Source: Ehretia macrophylla (lineage: Eukaryota; Streptophyta; Magnoliopsida; Boraginales; Ehretiaceae). From it: 64,000 bases of DNA. The notes under the pieces are model-generated. The model was not told where the DNA came from, did no database searches, and saw only the letters and a list, made by a program, of their open reading frames with translations. The stretch is taken from the NCBI GenBank assembly GCA_037974665.1, contig CM075775.1:39334152-39398151 (forward strand), written 5' to 3'. Every line of letters starts with the position of its first letter. The stretch's first letter is position 1. Below, piece by piece: positions 34,934 to 47,430 of this stretch. The position numbers and the translations under genes were made by a program.

Positions 34934-36609
34934 TGTTGTACGTTTTAAATTACTCACAAGTGCATGAATCGTATGAAGGTATAGCTCAGGCAAATACGAG
35001 GTCGATCCCTCAGAGACTTGTTTAGTTAAGGTCAAGTTTTAGACTACGATTTAGATTTCCTAATCTAATTGGAAAGATTGATATTTCAGGTTGAGATAAA
35101 ATAGTAAAAGACTAAACAATAAATTTAAATAAGTAAGAGGATTAAAAATCCTAAGACAATAGTAATTAATAATTTTAAGAACAAAAATAAAGTAATACTA
35201 AAAGAATATGTAATGAATCTAGAGACTTAATAAATAAATTCTAAAATAAGAACAACTAATAAATTGAATGAAATAAATTAATAAATTCTAAAACGAAAAC
35301 AATTAACAACTTGAGTAAAATCAATTAAAATAAACTAAAACAATAAAGTATTAGAAAAGAAAATAACTAATTAAATAAAAGACGAAGATTAAAAAGTGAG
35401 ACTAAACAAGTAATCGTAAAAGGCTAAGGCTCGGAATCCACCTTGCTAATCCTAACGTCAACTATATTTGATCATTAATTTTTCCCAAATTAAAATACAT
35501 GATAATCTCGCAGTCTAGCCTCGTTACCATGGAAGATATCGTCTTTTAAGCCCTAAGTTAATGAATCCCAAAAGAATGTTTATTCCAACTTTGCAAAAAA
35601 ATCTTCAAATTATTAATTGTATCCCAACTAGAAATCACAATTAATATTCGGCATTAAAAATCAAAACTTTCAATTATTAAGAACTATTCAAAGCATGAGA
35701 AAAACATGATTAAACCCATCTAAGAAATTATCTCAACAATTGATGAAAGAATAAACATTAAACATGAATGGTCAAGTTATGGGAAAAAAAATTAATTCAC
35801 AAATATAGTATCTATTAAAATTAACAAGGTTTCATCGTCACCTTAGCGAAGAAAATTAGCCTGACATTCTAACGAAACTAAAATAACAATTCTGAAAAAT
35901 AAACATTATTTAAATAAATTAAAGTAAAGGAAAGAAAACGTTACAGAGTTTAAATGCGAAGAAACTCCAAAAGTATCCTAATGTCTCGCAGTAGAAGAAA
36001 AACTAATAAAACTAAACTAATTTTTTTTATTGAATTTCCGCCGCTGCTGCTGCTTCTCGCGTTCTGCCTCCAGTTGCGTTTCTTTCATGTGCCTTAAATA
36101 GGCACAAAGTTCTTCTTCTTTTTTTTTTTTTCGTTTTGCCGACCTTGGCCAATGGGCCAAGGCTTTGATCTCTTTTTGTTTTCTTTTATTTCAAGTCCAA
36201 TTTGGACTTGTCTCGTGAATCTGATTGTTGGCCAAGGCTAATGCCTTGGTCAATGGTCAATTCTTATATTATTTTTTCTTTTTTTTATTTTCTTTCCTTT
36301 TGTTTTATTTCTTCAAATCTTGATTAAATATTTCTTCAATAAGTTTTTGATATTTTCTTCTCATGCAATTCTTCAAGACTTTACTCTAAATGCTATTTCA
36401 TCATCAGAACTCTTGATCTGCATGTCCTCATGATCTTCATATTTAATTATTCATTCACGTACAAATAACATTTTAGCCATGAAAAATGTGAAAAAGTCTC
36501 AGATGAGTGAAAGAAAAATTAATGCATTTAAGACTTATTAGTTAAGCTCATATTGGATGCAAAAAAGTCTAATTTAAATATAAAAATATGCAAACCCCGA
36601 CTTATATCA
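34934..36609 (-). mobile_element. 5' LTR of E2
   Basis: About 1676 bp on the minus strand, TGATATAAGTCGGGGTT at 36609 to ...TACAACA at 34934, just before the primer-binding site. Very AT-rich. A candidate TATA element (TATTTAAGGC, minus strand, 36100-36091) sits about 510 bp into the LTR. The first 295 bp recur in opposite orientation at 2719-3013. The end near 34934 is chosen from the terminal CA and its distance to the primer-binding site, since no complete second LTR is available for comparison. Confidence 0.85.
36091..36100 (-). promoter_or_regulatory. Possible TATA box of the E2 LTR
   Basis: gcctatttaaggcac on the minus strand contains TATTTAAG in a less AT-rich setting than its surroundings, followed by coding-free sequence. 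This is the best TATA candidate in the LTR, but there is no transcript evidence. Confidence 0.35.
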
Positions 36610-39112
36610 TTGTGCATCATCAAGAGCTTTGTGCATCTTCATTATTGTCTTGCTAAGGTGAGGGCTAAAACTCTTTTGACAAGCTTTCAAAAATCACATG
36701 CATGCCTTTAAATTTCTATTTTTACCTCTGTACTTGTGATATATGTGTGTACATGAGCTATTGTAAACATGCATGGCAAGATATTTGGCTAGAATGTGAA
36801 GATAGGTGAAATCGCGTAAATGACAGTCTTCTGACTTGTTGGAGCGAAGCGAATTTGACCAGGTAAATGATGTTGAAAATGCGTGAAATTTGTTAGATGA
36901 CTATTTTTGCCAGTTCTGAGCATTTGTTGTAGAAATAGGCCAAAACCAATTTTGACTCTAAGGTCCCAAAAATGGCAAAACATCGAAAGGTGTCCAAATC
37001 TGGAGAATCTGGGAAAATGAAGCAGGTTTTGGCAGATTCACTGTCCTTGTAGAACGAACCAGTTTTGACTTAGTAAATGATATTCCAAATTCATGAAATT
37101 TGGTATGCTGCTAGATTTTTCAGTGCTGGACATTTTTGTCAGAAATAGACTAAGGCTAAATATGACCCTAAGGTCCTCAAAAAAGACAAGTATTGAAATG
37201 TGTACAAATCTGGACAGTTTTGCGTAGTATCACGGTTTTGGCTATAACTCTTGAACCCGAACTCCAAATAGTGCGAGGTTTGTTTCTGAATTTAGTTCAC
37301 TCCGTAAGATTTAATTTGACATATTTTTCACTAGAATTGGAGATTGTTTGCTTGTCTAAATGATTGTGGAAAAACAGACCATTGCAGTGAGGTTTTCATC
37401 TAGTGATATGCTTTGAAAATTATTGTAACTTCTCTTGTTGTATTAAATGCTTGGGATTGTGACACTTGGATGTTGTGTGGACTATTTTGAATGCTTGACG
37501 ATGTTTAATTAATCGATGCATGGCTTTGTTTTGAATACTTGTCAACTCGTGGCTCAATCGTACGTGTAAGCATGAATTGAAACCCTAGTGACTATGAAAA
37601 ACTCACTAAGTATCGATCCTATGGTTATCGTGTCTATTTGTGTGATTAGTGGGCTGCCCGTAGTTGTCTTTATAGCCCTAAATGTGATTCCGACAATTAC
37701 ATGTTGATAAGTAGACCTTTCTTGTACCCGGTCCCACGTAGAAGTCGTTGGATGTTGTATAACCTTGTTATTTGATTGCGTGAACCCCGAAATGAGTTAT
37801 ATGACTTGATTCACATGTGTTACATGACTGTCCGTTTAATATTTATATAACTCCATGCGTTTTAAAAATGAAATTACATGTCACACTTGCTTTGTGTGTT
37901 TACTTGTCAACGTGTGATCTTATAATTGCTCGGAGGCAACCTACTTTGTTGTCCTCCTAATGTGATATGTTACGTGTTATAAATATGCATTGCATACAAG
38001 GTTGCAACCTTTCGTTGTGGCATGGTAGCATTTCATGCACGCTGGGCAGCATCGGGCTTGCCGGTGCTACCGTGACTACCATGGTCCAATTCCCTCTCTC
38101 GCTCGGCATTCCACCCTTGGAGAGTTGGATCGTAGATTTTCGGGGTACATCCGGAGTATACCCAAATGGGAGCGATAAGTGGATTATTGAAGTTGGCCAC
38201 AACAATCGTATCGAAATCGATATTGAGAGCAAATGCTCACCGTATCCTTGAAATGATTGGTAATTGTATCTGTTGCTCAATTTGATTCTTATTACTTGTA
38301 ATACGTGACATGTTTTCAAAAGGGGTTTTTTCATAAGTTAACCGGAAAAAGAGTTTCAAAACGTATTTCTCGTTCCCCCTCGCTGAGTTCATAAGGACTT
38401 ACCCTCTTTTATCATCTCAGGTGAAGAAGACAAGGAACAGGTACCCGAGGACAACGTGCCTATTGATGACTCCTTGGAATGATTGCTTGCCCTACGTGCC
38501 TTACTTGACTATGGCCATTTTGTGAACGATATGTTGCTTGAATACTATTTCTTATGTTGTTTGTTGTTGTATTGTAAATGACCCCCGTTGTAATTTGGGG
38601 TCAAATTTTGGGTTGTATTGATGATAACTAGATAGACACTCTTATGGTCGTTTTTGCTATCGCTACTGGTTAGTATCTATCACAGGCTTATGAAGTATCA
38701 GGTAAAGGATTAAGTAAAATGAATCTATCCAATCTTAAGCAGGTACTCATTGGTAGGCTAAGATCAACAGGTACTTTTGTAAAAAGGATTAACAAACAAA
38801 CGAGACAGAGATATCATGCTAGGTTGTTAATCAAACTAGACTTTGAGATAACTAGTAGGCGTTTCGATTGGTGATAAATAATAATCTTAGTTGGAAATAA
38901 ATTTGAGATTGAAAGTTTTGAGGCGTTTAGAGAATTAGGTCAAACTAAAGAGTCCAATTACAGCCGTTATGTTGCCGGTTTTCCGGAGAATTTGTGGAGT
39001 TTAGGCTAAACGTTAAGTGTTAAACCTTCATGAACGATTAAGTACGTGAAATGACTTGAATGTTTAGATCACTCCCTAGTCTAACCTCAATAGTTCGGGT
39101 TGGGGCGTGACA
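36610..39112 (+). mobile_element. 5' LTR of element A, right part
   Basis: Begins with the TTGTG duplication and continues 'catcatcaagagctttg' exactly as the 3' LTR of A near 44945, ending GGGGCGTGACA at 39112. With 1737-2718 it makes 3480 bp. Variants such as 'cttgtcaactcgtggctcaatcg' mark it as the subfamily of A rather than of E1a or E1b. Confidence 0.93.
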
Positions 39113-39123
39113 CCTTAGAGAAA

Positions 39124-39135
39124 TGCTATCAGAGC
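39124..39135 (+). promoter_or_regulatory. Primer-binding site of element A
   Basis: tgctatcagagc, 11 bp after the 5' LTR; initiator tRNA-Met type with one G to C change. Confidence 0.78.
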
Positions 39136-39390
39136 TTAGATTACTTAAGCTAGGTTTAACTCTCGGACCATGGGTAGAAGGCCTAAGATTATCGGGATGA
39201 CTTGTTTATGTGTGTTATTGTGTGACAATATCAATTGTGCCTTCTCTGTTTCTATGTGCTTATGTGATTAACATGTCTTAACTGTTTCGAGAATTGTGTG
39301 TCTATATAAAATTGTATGTTGCATGCCTTATACATTAAGTTCTTGTTTGTCGTATTCCAATAAATTGTGCATAATAATCTGTGCCTATAG

Positions 39391-40421
39391 ATGGCTGGCC
39401 CTAGTACCCGCAATACTAATAGGAGCGGTGAGCCCCAAGAGATCGGAGATACTCATCAAACTAATCCCAGTATGGCTATGTTTAATATGATGGAAAATGC
39501 TATGGATACCGTATCGTGAGTGATAGAACGTCAAGATGCACGTGAAGCAAACAACAACAACAACAACAACAACAGGAATGATGGTAACAATGGGAGAAAT
39601 AGCAGAATACGGGAATTCGTTGACTTTCGCCCGTCCAAATTTCACGGGGAAGCTGATGATGAAAAGGTAGAGGCTTGGTTGTCCGAGATTGAAAGGATTT
39701 TTAGGCCACTTGATTATACCGACGAGGAAAAGGTTGAGTTCACTGTGTTTCTATTGCACGGGGATGCTTTGCATTGGTGGCACACTGTGGAGGCACTTTG
39801 GGAAACTGATCATACACCTCGCTTATGGGGTAATTTTGTTAAGGCATTCAAGGAAAAATACGTACCTGCAGTTTCCAGGCAGAGGGGGATTGAAGAATTT
39901 ATGCACTTGAACCAGGGTAACATGACGGTGGCCCAGTATGAGGCTCATTTTGACCGATTGTCCCGCTATGCTCAATACATGGTCAGTACCTCTGAGGCGA
40001 AGATGTGGAAATTTACGAATGGATTGAGGCCAAAAATCCATGATCAATTGGCTTGACACGACTTCACTACCTATTCTGCTCTCCTTGCGGCTGCCTCCCA
40101 AGTTGAGAAGAGGAAACTTGATAGAGCCAGTTCGACCCAGTCAAATAAGAAACCATATCAGCCTTCAGGACAACAGAGGAAATTCTAGACCCAAAGTCGC
40201 AGTCAGGGCCAGAGCCAGAATAGACCAGTTAATAACCGTGGCCCAACTAAAGCACCATCAGCCTCTTCCACCTATGAATCCACAGGTAGTTCACCTACTA
40301 CTCAGACTGTCACCTGTTCTTACTGTAACAGGAAGGGTCACACCGAGGCCCAGTGTTAGAGGAAATCGGGACGATGCGTAAGGTGTAACAGCAATCAACA
40401 CCAGGTCAAGGATTGTCCTAA
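39391..40421 (+). pseudogene. Element A gag, broken
   Basis: The ATG at 39391 has the same context as in E1a and E1b. Stops: TGA at 39517 (codon 43, former CGA), TGA at 40054, TAG at 40186 (former CAG) and TAG at 40357 (former TGG), all in one frame. Between them are an eight-Asn run (R-E-A-N8-R), the gag domain (AWLSEIERIFRPLDY, HWWHTVEALWE) and the two zinc knuckles near 40318-40418 (CSYCNRKGHTEAQC, CVRCNSNQHQVKDC), the first directly followed by the stop at 40357. A one-base loss near 40428 ('ggcaaggggac') shifts the frame into the protease part. Confidence 0.9.
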
Positions 40422-42520
40422 ATGGCAAGGGGACAAAATCAGATTAAACCAGCTGGTAGAGGCAAGACTCCAGTTCCTAGAGTTCAGGCTCGAGCTTATG
40501 CTATTGAGTGCGAGGAGCATCCTGAGGAGACCGCTGTTGTTGAAGGTACATTCTTGATACTGAATCAACTTGTTAGGGTGCTAATTGACCCAGGTGCTAC
40601 TCATTCATTTATTACTCCCTTATGTGTACAATGTGTGAAACTATGAGTTGTATGTTTGCCTTACGAAGTAGAAATTGGTACTCCAATGGGTTCTAAACTT
40701 GTTACTCGCTCTGCTTGTAAAGCATGTAAAATCCAAATTAAAGATAGGAAATTCTCAGCCAATCTTATTGTATTACCCTTTCGAGACTATGAAGTCATCT
40801 TAGGGATGGACTGGTTGGCAAAGCATCATGCCCAACTAGATTGCCGGACGAAGATTGTAACATTCCAGATACCTGGTCAACCAATATTGGAGGTAATGGG
40901 TCGAAGAGACTTTACCGGGAGTTCCATCATTTTATCTACGAAAGCAGTGAAGTCCTTGAGAAAAGGATGTAGTGGATACTTAGCTTACCTCACCAACAAG
41001 CCGTCGGACAAAGCGAAGTTGGACGAGATGCCAGTGATTAAAGATTATGCGAATATGTTTCCAGAAGAATTGCCCGGTTTACCCCCAAATCGGGAGATCG
41101 AGTTCATTATAGAATTATTGCCTGGCACCCAGCTGATATCTAAAGCTCCCTATCGTATGGCACCAGCCGAGCTACAAGAACTAAAGGACCAATTGCAAGG
41201 ATTGTTGAAGAAGGGGTTTGTTCAACCAAGTTCTTCTCCGTGGGGAGCGCTAGTCCTATTTGTAAAGAAGAAAGACGGAACGTTGAGGCTATGCATCGAT
41301 TACCGAGGATTGAACCAAGTGACCGTCAAGAATAAATACCCACTTCCACTGATTGACAAGTTGTTTGATCAACTTCAGGGAGCCAAAGTATATTCGAAGC
41401 TCGACTTAAGGCAATGGTACTATCAGTTGTGGATCAAAAAGGAGGATGTGCCTAAAACGGCTTTCAGGACGAGATATGTGCATTATGAGTATGTGGTAAT
41501 GCCATTTGAGCTAACTAATGCCCCTGGAGCTTTCATGGACTTGATGCACAGGGTGTTTCAACCCTACTTGGACCAATTTGTGGTGATCTTTATTGATGAT
41601 ATTTTGGTATACTCGAAATTCGAGGCTGAGCATGAACAACATCTGCGATTGGTATTGCAGAAACTTCGAGAGCATCAATTGTATGCGAAGTTTAGCAAAT
41701 GCGAATTTTGGTTGCAGCAGATTGCATTTTTGGGGCACATCATATCCCAAGAGGGAATAGCAGTAGATCCAGCAAAGATAGAAGCGGTGATGTCTTGGAA
41801 GAAGCCAGAAAATGTTACGGAAGTTCAGAGTTTTCTTGGTCTAGCCGACTATTATCAGAGGTTTGTGAAGGATTTCTCAAAGATTGCAGGACCGCTTATA
41901 AAGCTAACTCAAAAGAAAACAAAGTTTGTGTGGGATGACAAGTGTGAGAACAGCTTTCAAGAATTGAAGAAAAGATTGACTACTGCACCTGTTCTTGCAT
42001 TGCCTGAAGGGAGTCAAGGCTTTGTAATCTATAGCAATGCTTCAAAGGAAGGACTGGGTTGTGTGTTGATGCAAAATGGTAGAGTGATTGCGTATGCTTC
42101 TAGGAAACCGAAGCCGTATGAATTAAACTACCCGACGTATGATTTGGAGTTAGCGGCTATTGTGTTTGCACTTAAGAAATAGAGACATTATCTGTGGGGT
42201 AACAAGTTCGAGGTGTTTACTGATCACAAGAGTTTGAAATACTTGTTCTCACAAAAAGAGTTGAACATGAGGCAAAGACGGTGGATGGAGCTCTTGGATG
42301 ATTATAACTGCACAATCAATTATGTGCCCGGTAAAGCAAATGTAGTTGTAGATGCCTTAAGTCGGAAAGCAAGCATGGCAAAACTGGAAGTTAAGGTGCA
42401 GGAGTTGTTAGAGGAAGCATTTTTGTGGAAACCACAATTGACTCAAAAAGGGTTACTATTTGCCACTACACAAGTTCAATCGACCTTGTTGCCTGAATTA
42501 TAAGAGGCTCAACAGAAGGA
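40422..42520 (+). pseudogene. Element A protease, reverse transcriptase and RNase H, broken
   Basis: Protease LIDPGATHSF (Asp codon 40587) followed by TGA at 40644 (former CGA). Then 508 open codons hold the rest of protease and [26 protein letters not shown] at 41589-41600, and RNase H. Several conserved residues have changed: [12 protein letters not shown] for [12 protein letters not shown], and [13 protein letters not shown] for [13 protein letters not shown]. RNase H begins [11 protein letters not shown], where the first catalytic Asp is Asn. TAG at 42180 (former TGG) and TAA at 42501 (former CGA) follow. [10 protein letters not shown] is kept. Confidence 0.92.
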
Positions 42521-43910
42521 CCAACAGTTTCAGAAGATTAAAGAAAGCAACACAGATTTCAAGTTTCATGATGATAGTATTTGGAGGTTCAGGAATTGAA
42601 TTTGTGTTCCTAATGATCCAGAGTTGAAAAAGATGATTCTTGAAGAAGCGCATAATTCAAAATACACTATTCACCCCGGCGGAACAAAGATGTACCAGGA
42701 TTTGAAGCAACACTATTGGTGGAATAACATGAAGAGAGAGATTGCGGAGTTTGTGGCACGGTGTTTGACTTGCCAGAGAGTCAAAGCAGAACATCAACGA
42801 CTAGCAGGTTTACTTCAGCCGTTGGAAATTCCTCAATGGAAATGGGAACATATAACTATGGACTTTGTCATGGACCTGCCCAGGTCACAAAAGGGTCATG
42901 ACGCCGTTTGGGTCATAGTGGATAGATTGACCAAGTCAGCGCACTTCTTACTGATGAACAAGGAGGATAGTCCTGAGAAATTGGGAGATATGTATGTGGC
43001 AGATATTGTAAGGTTGCACGGGATGCCTATGAGTATTGTATCGGATAGGGATCCTCGTTTTACTTCCCGATTTTGGAAGAGATTGCAAGAAGCTTTAGGA
43101 ACGAAGTTGAGTTTCAGCACGGCTTATCACCGTCAGACGGATGGACAATTTGAGAGAACTATTCAGATTCTGGAGGATATGCTGAGGGCGTGTGTTTTAG
43201 ACTTCGGAAAAGTTTGGGAGAAATATCTGTCTTTAGCGGAGTTCGCTTATAATAACAGTTATCAGGCCACTATCGGGATGGCCCCATTTGAGGCATTGTA
43301 TGGACGTAAGAGTCGATCCCCGATTTACTGGGATGAAGTAGGTGAGACGAAGACTTTTGACCCAACCCTTCTACCTGAACTTATGAAGACTGTTGATAAT
43401 GTCCACCTTATCCAGAAACGGATGCTTACCACCCAAAGCAGGCAGAAAAGTTATGCAGACCGACTGAGATGGAGTCTAGAGTTTGAGGTCGGCGACAAAG
43501 AGTTCTTGAAGATATCACCTCGGAAGGGACTGATTAACCACGGCAAGGGTGAGAAGTTGAGCCTGAGGTTTGGAGGACCATTTGAGATAATTGAGAAGGT
43601 TGGCAAATTGGCGTATTGCCTGGAACTACCCCAAAACCTCTCCAATATTCACGACGTCTTTCATGTTTCAATGCTACGGAAGTGTCACCCCAATCCATCG
43701 CATATCTTGGAGCCAGAGCCGTTGCAGCTTCAGGAGAACTTGTCTTATGAAGAGAAGCCCGTTCGGACCCTAGACCAGCAAGATCGGGAGTTGCGCAACA
43801 AATCTATACCGATGGTGAAAGTGTTATGGGATCACCATGGAGTTGAAGAAGCGACGTGGGAAAGGCGAGACTAGATGGAGCAACAGTATCCAGCATTATT
43901 TCAAAGGTAA
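42521..43910 (+). pseudogene. Element A integrase with chromodomain, nearly intact
   Basis: After a TGA at 42597 (former CGA), 416 codons are open from 42624. They carry the HHCC finger (HYWWNNMKREIAEFVARCLTC), the catalytic core with Asp codons at 42861 and 43044 and Glu at 43152 (35 residues between the last two), HRQTDGQFE in place of the usual HPQTDGQ, the GPF/Y region (RFGGPFEIIEKVGKLAYCL) and a chromodomain at about 43746-43907 (VKVLWDHHGVEEATWERRD). A TAG at 43872 (former CAG) cuts off the last twelve codons; the natural stop is TAA at 43908. It is the best preserved Tekay integrase in the window and the only one with its chromodomain in frame. Confidence 0.93.
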
Positions 43911-43937
43911 TATTGAATTTCGGGACGAAATTCTTTT

Positions 43938-43950
43938 AAGGAGGGGAGGA
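43938..43950 (+). promoter_or_regulatory. Polypurine tract of element A
   Basis: aaggaggggagga immediately before TGTGAGGCCC at 43951. Confidence 0.9.
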
Positions 43951-46900
43951 TGTGAGGCCCGACCTCGATTTATGTGTGATACCTCGTTTCGTGTGCCCTG
44001 ACCTAGATTTGCGTGCCTTGACCTAGGTTTAAGAGTCGTGTTTCATTTTGTGTGCCTTGCATTGAATTACGTGCATTCATTTAGGGTTGCGTGCATTTAC
44101 TTAGAAAAATGTGCATTCGTCTCGTAGTTCGTGCCTTACCTTGTAGTGCGTGCCCTAAACCTAGGAAAGCATGCCCACACGCTAATCAAGAAAGCATCTT
44201 ACACAAAGCACTCGATCATTAATTAATCCTACAAACTCCACTAACTAATATTAAAATGCTAATTCAACCCACTATAAGACGAAATTGCACAAAAAGCTAA
44301 ACATTCTTATTCTTTATTCCTTATTCTTTTGCACATCCCAAACACACAATATAATAATGCTCAAACAAGACAAAAAATTCAGATTTGATCAAGCCTTGGC
44401 CGACCATGAGATGGATTTTGTGCTTGCTTTGCATAATTCAAAATTAAACTTAGACAACCTATGACACAAAGCATAAAAAAATGACTCGAAACCCTACCCA
44501 ATGCACCACATTCTCGACACACTCAATTGCCCATGCTAAGGTGATTCAAAACATGCTCTTGAAGACACAAAAATCAGAATTTTACAAGCCCATAGCCGAC
44601 CAAAGTGCTTAAGCCTTTCATTTTCTTTCTCACATTCTCTCTTTCTCTCATTCACTCTCTCTCTCTCGGCCTTGGCTGCAATTATAGACTCCATAGCTTA
44701 AGTTCATCATCCTAAGGTTCATCAAGACATACAAGACACTAAGGAACTCGACCAAGCAAGCTAGAATGCAAAAAGACATGCATGCAAACTCATAGAGCCT
44801 TCATTTCGGCATAGGTATGTTTGATAGCTTCTATTTCATTTTCTTTTTGTTCTAACCACATGCACATACTAAGGACATGGTAGCTTAGCTAGGAATTAAG
44901 AATCTCAAGTCATCTCTCGACCAAGCAAGGAGAAAAGTCGATCTTGTGCATCATCAAGAGCTTTGTGCATCTTCATTATTGTCTTGCTAAGGTAAGGGCT
45001 AAAACTCTTTTGAAAAGCTTTCAAAAACCACATGTATGCCTTTAAATGTCTATTTTTACCTCCGTACTTGTGATATATGTGTGTACATGAGCTTTTGTAA
45101 ATATGCATGGCAAGATATTTGGCTAGAATGTGAAGATAGGTGAAATCGCGTAAATGGCAGTCTTCTAACTTGTTGGAGCAAAGTGAATTTGACAAGGTAA
45201 ATGATGTTGCAAATGTGTGACTAGTTTTGCCAGTTCTGAGTATTTTTCGTAGAAATAGGGCAAAGCCAATTTTGACTCTAAAGTCCCCAAAATGGAAAAA
45301 AATCGAAAGGTGTCCAAATCTGGAGAATCTGGGAAAATGAAGCAGGTTTTGGCAGATTCACTGTCCTTGTAGAACAAACCAGTTTTGACTTAGTAAATGA
45401 TATCCAAAATGTATGAAATTTGGTGTGATGCTAGATTTTTCAGTTCTGGACATTTTTGTCAGAAATAGACTAAGGCTAAATCTGAACCTACGGTCCTCAA
45501 AAACTACAGGTATTAAAATGTGAACAAATCTGGACAGTTTTGCGTAGTCTCACGGTTTTGGCTATAACTCTTGAACCCGAACTCCAAATGATACGAAGTT
45601 TGTTTCTGGATTTAGTTCACTCCATAATATTTAATTTGACATATTGTTCACTGGAATTGGAGATTGTTTGCTTGTCTACATGATTGTGGGAAAACAGACC
45701 ATTGCAGTGAGGTTTTCATCTACTGATATGCTTTGAAAATTATTGTAACTTCTCTTGTTGTATTAAATGCTAGGGATTGTGGCACTTGGATGTTGTGTGG
45801 ACTATTTTGAATGCTTGAGGATTTTTAATTCATCGATGCATGGCTTTGGTTTGAATACTTGTCAACTCGTGGCTCAATCGTACGTGTAAGCATGAATTGA
45901 AACCCTAGTGACTATGAAAAACTCGCTAAGTATCGATCCTATGGTTATCGTGTCTATTTGTGTGATTAGTGGGCTGCCCGTAGTTGTCTTTATAGCCCTA
46001 AATGTGATTCCGACAATTATATGTTGATAAGTAGACCTTTCTTGTACCCGGTCCCACGTAGATGTCGTTGCATGTTGTATAACCTTGTTATTTGATTGTG
46101 TGAACCCTGAAATGAGTTATATGACTTGATTCACATGTGTTACATGGCTGTCCGTTTAATATTTATATAACTCCATGCGTTTTACAAGTGAAATTATATG
46201 TCACACTTGCTTCGTGTGTTTAATTGTCAACGTGCGATCTTATAATTGCTCGAAGGCAACCTATTTTGTTGTCCTCCTAATGTGATATGTTAAATGTTAT
46301 AAATATGCATTGCATACAAGGTTGCAACCTTTCGTTGTGGCATTGTAGCGTTTCACGCACGCTGGGCGGCATCAGGCTTGCCGGTGCTACCGTGACAACC
46401 ATGGTCCAATTCCCTCTCTCGCTCAGCATTCCACCCTTGGAGAGTTGGATCGTAGATTTTCGGGGTACATCCGGAGTACACCCAAATGGGAGCGATAAGT
46501 GGATTATTGAAGTCGGCCGCAACAATCGTATTGAAATCGATATTGAGAGCAAATGCTCACCGTATCCTTGAAATGATTGGTAATTGTATCTGTTGCTCAA
46601 TTTGATTCTTATTACTTGTAATACGTGACATGTTTTCAAAAGGGGGTTTTCATAAGTTAACCGAAAAAAGAGTTTCAAAACGTATTTCTCGTTCCCCCTC
46701 GCTGAGTTCATAAGGACTCACCCTCTTTTATCATCTCAGGTGAAGAAGACCAGGAACAGGTACCTGAGGACAACGTGCCTATTGATGACTCCTTGGAATG
46801 ATTGTTTGCCCTATGTGCCTTACTTGACTATGGCCATTTTGTGAATGATATGTTACTTGAATACTATTTCTTATGTTGCTTGTTGTTGTATTGTAAATGA

Positions 46901-47430
46901 CCCCTGTTGTAATTTGGGGTCAAATTTTGGGTTGTACTGATCATAACTAGATAGACACTCTTATGGTCATTTTGTTATCGCTACTGGTTAGTATCTATCA
47001 CAGGCTTATGAAGTATCAAGTAAAGGATTAAGTAAAATGAATCTATCCAATCTCAAGTAGGTACTCATTGGTAGGCTAAGATCAACAGGTACTTTTGTAA
47101 CAAGGATTAACAAACAAACGAGTCAGAGATATCATGCTAGGTTGTTAATCAAACGAGACTTTGAGATAACTAGTAGGCGTTTCGATTGGTGATAAAAAAT
47201 AATCTTAGTTGGAAATGAATTTGAGATTGAAAGTTTCGAGGCATTTAGAGAATTAGGTCAAACTAAAGAGCCCAATTAGAGTCATTATGCTACCGTTTTT
47301 TCGGAGAATTTGTAGAGTTTAGGCTAAACGTTAAGTGTTAAACCTTCATGAACGATTAAGTACGTGAAAAGACTTGAATATTTAGATCACTCCCTAGTCT
47401 AACCTCAATAGGTTGGGTTGGGGCATGACA
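43951..47430 (+). mobile_element. 3' LTR of element A
   Basis: 3480 bp from TGTGAGGCCCGACC to GGGGCATGACA, uninterrupted, followed by AAAGT and satellite. It gives the uninterrupted reference for the E2 integration site ('gatcttgtgcatcatc' near 44940). Pyrimidine tract at about 44618-44672. No gene. Confidence 0.95.

Larger units (their letters stand above)
26957..36609 (-). mobile_element. Athila-type Ty3/gypsy element E2, 3' LTR nearly all lost
   Basis: On the minus strand, in order: 5' LTR (36609 to 34934), primer-binding site with the CCGTTGCCGGGGA core typical of Athila/Tat elements, gag, protease, RT, RNase H, integrase, a 2.3-kb non-coding stretch, polypurine tract (26985-26974), and the first 17 bp of the 3' LTR (26973-26957). 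The remaining ~1.65 kb of 3' LTR is missing; E1a ends there. RT and integrase motifs ([52 protein letters not shown]) are of the Athila type. There is no env-like open frame. Damage is light: two stops, one frameshift and an RNase H residue change. Confidence 0.9.
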
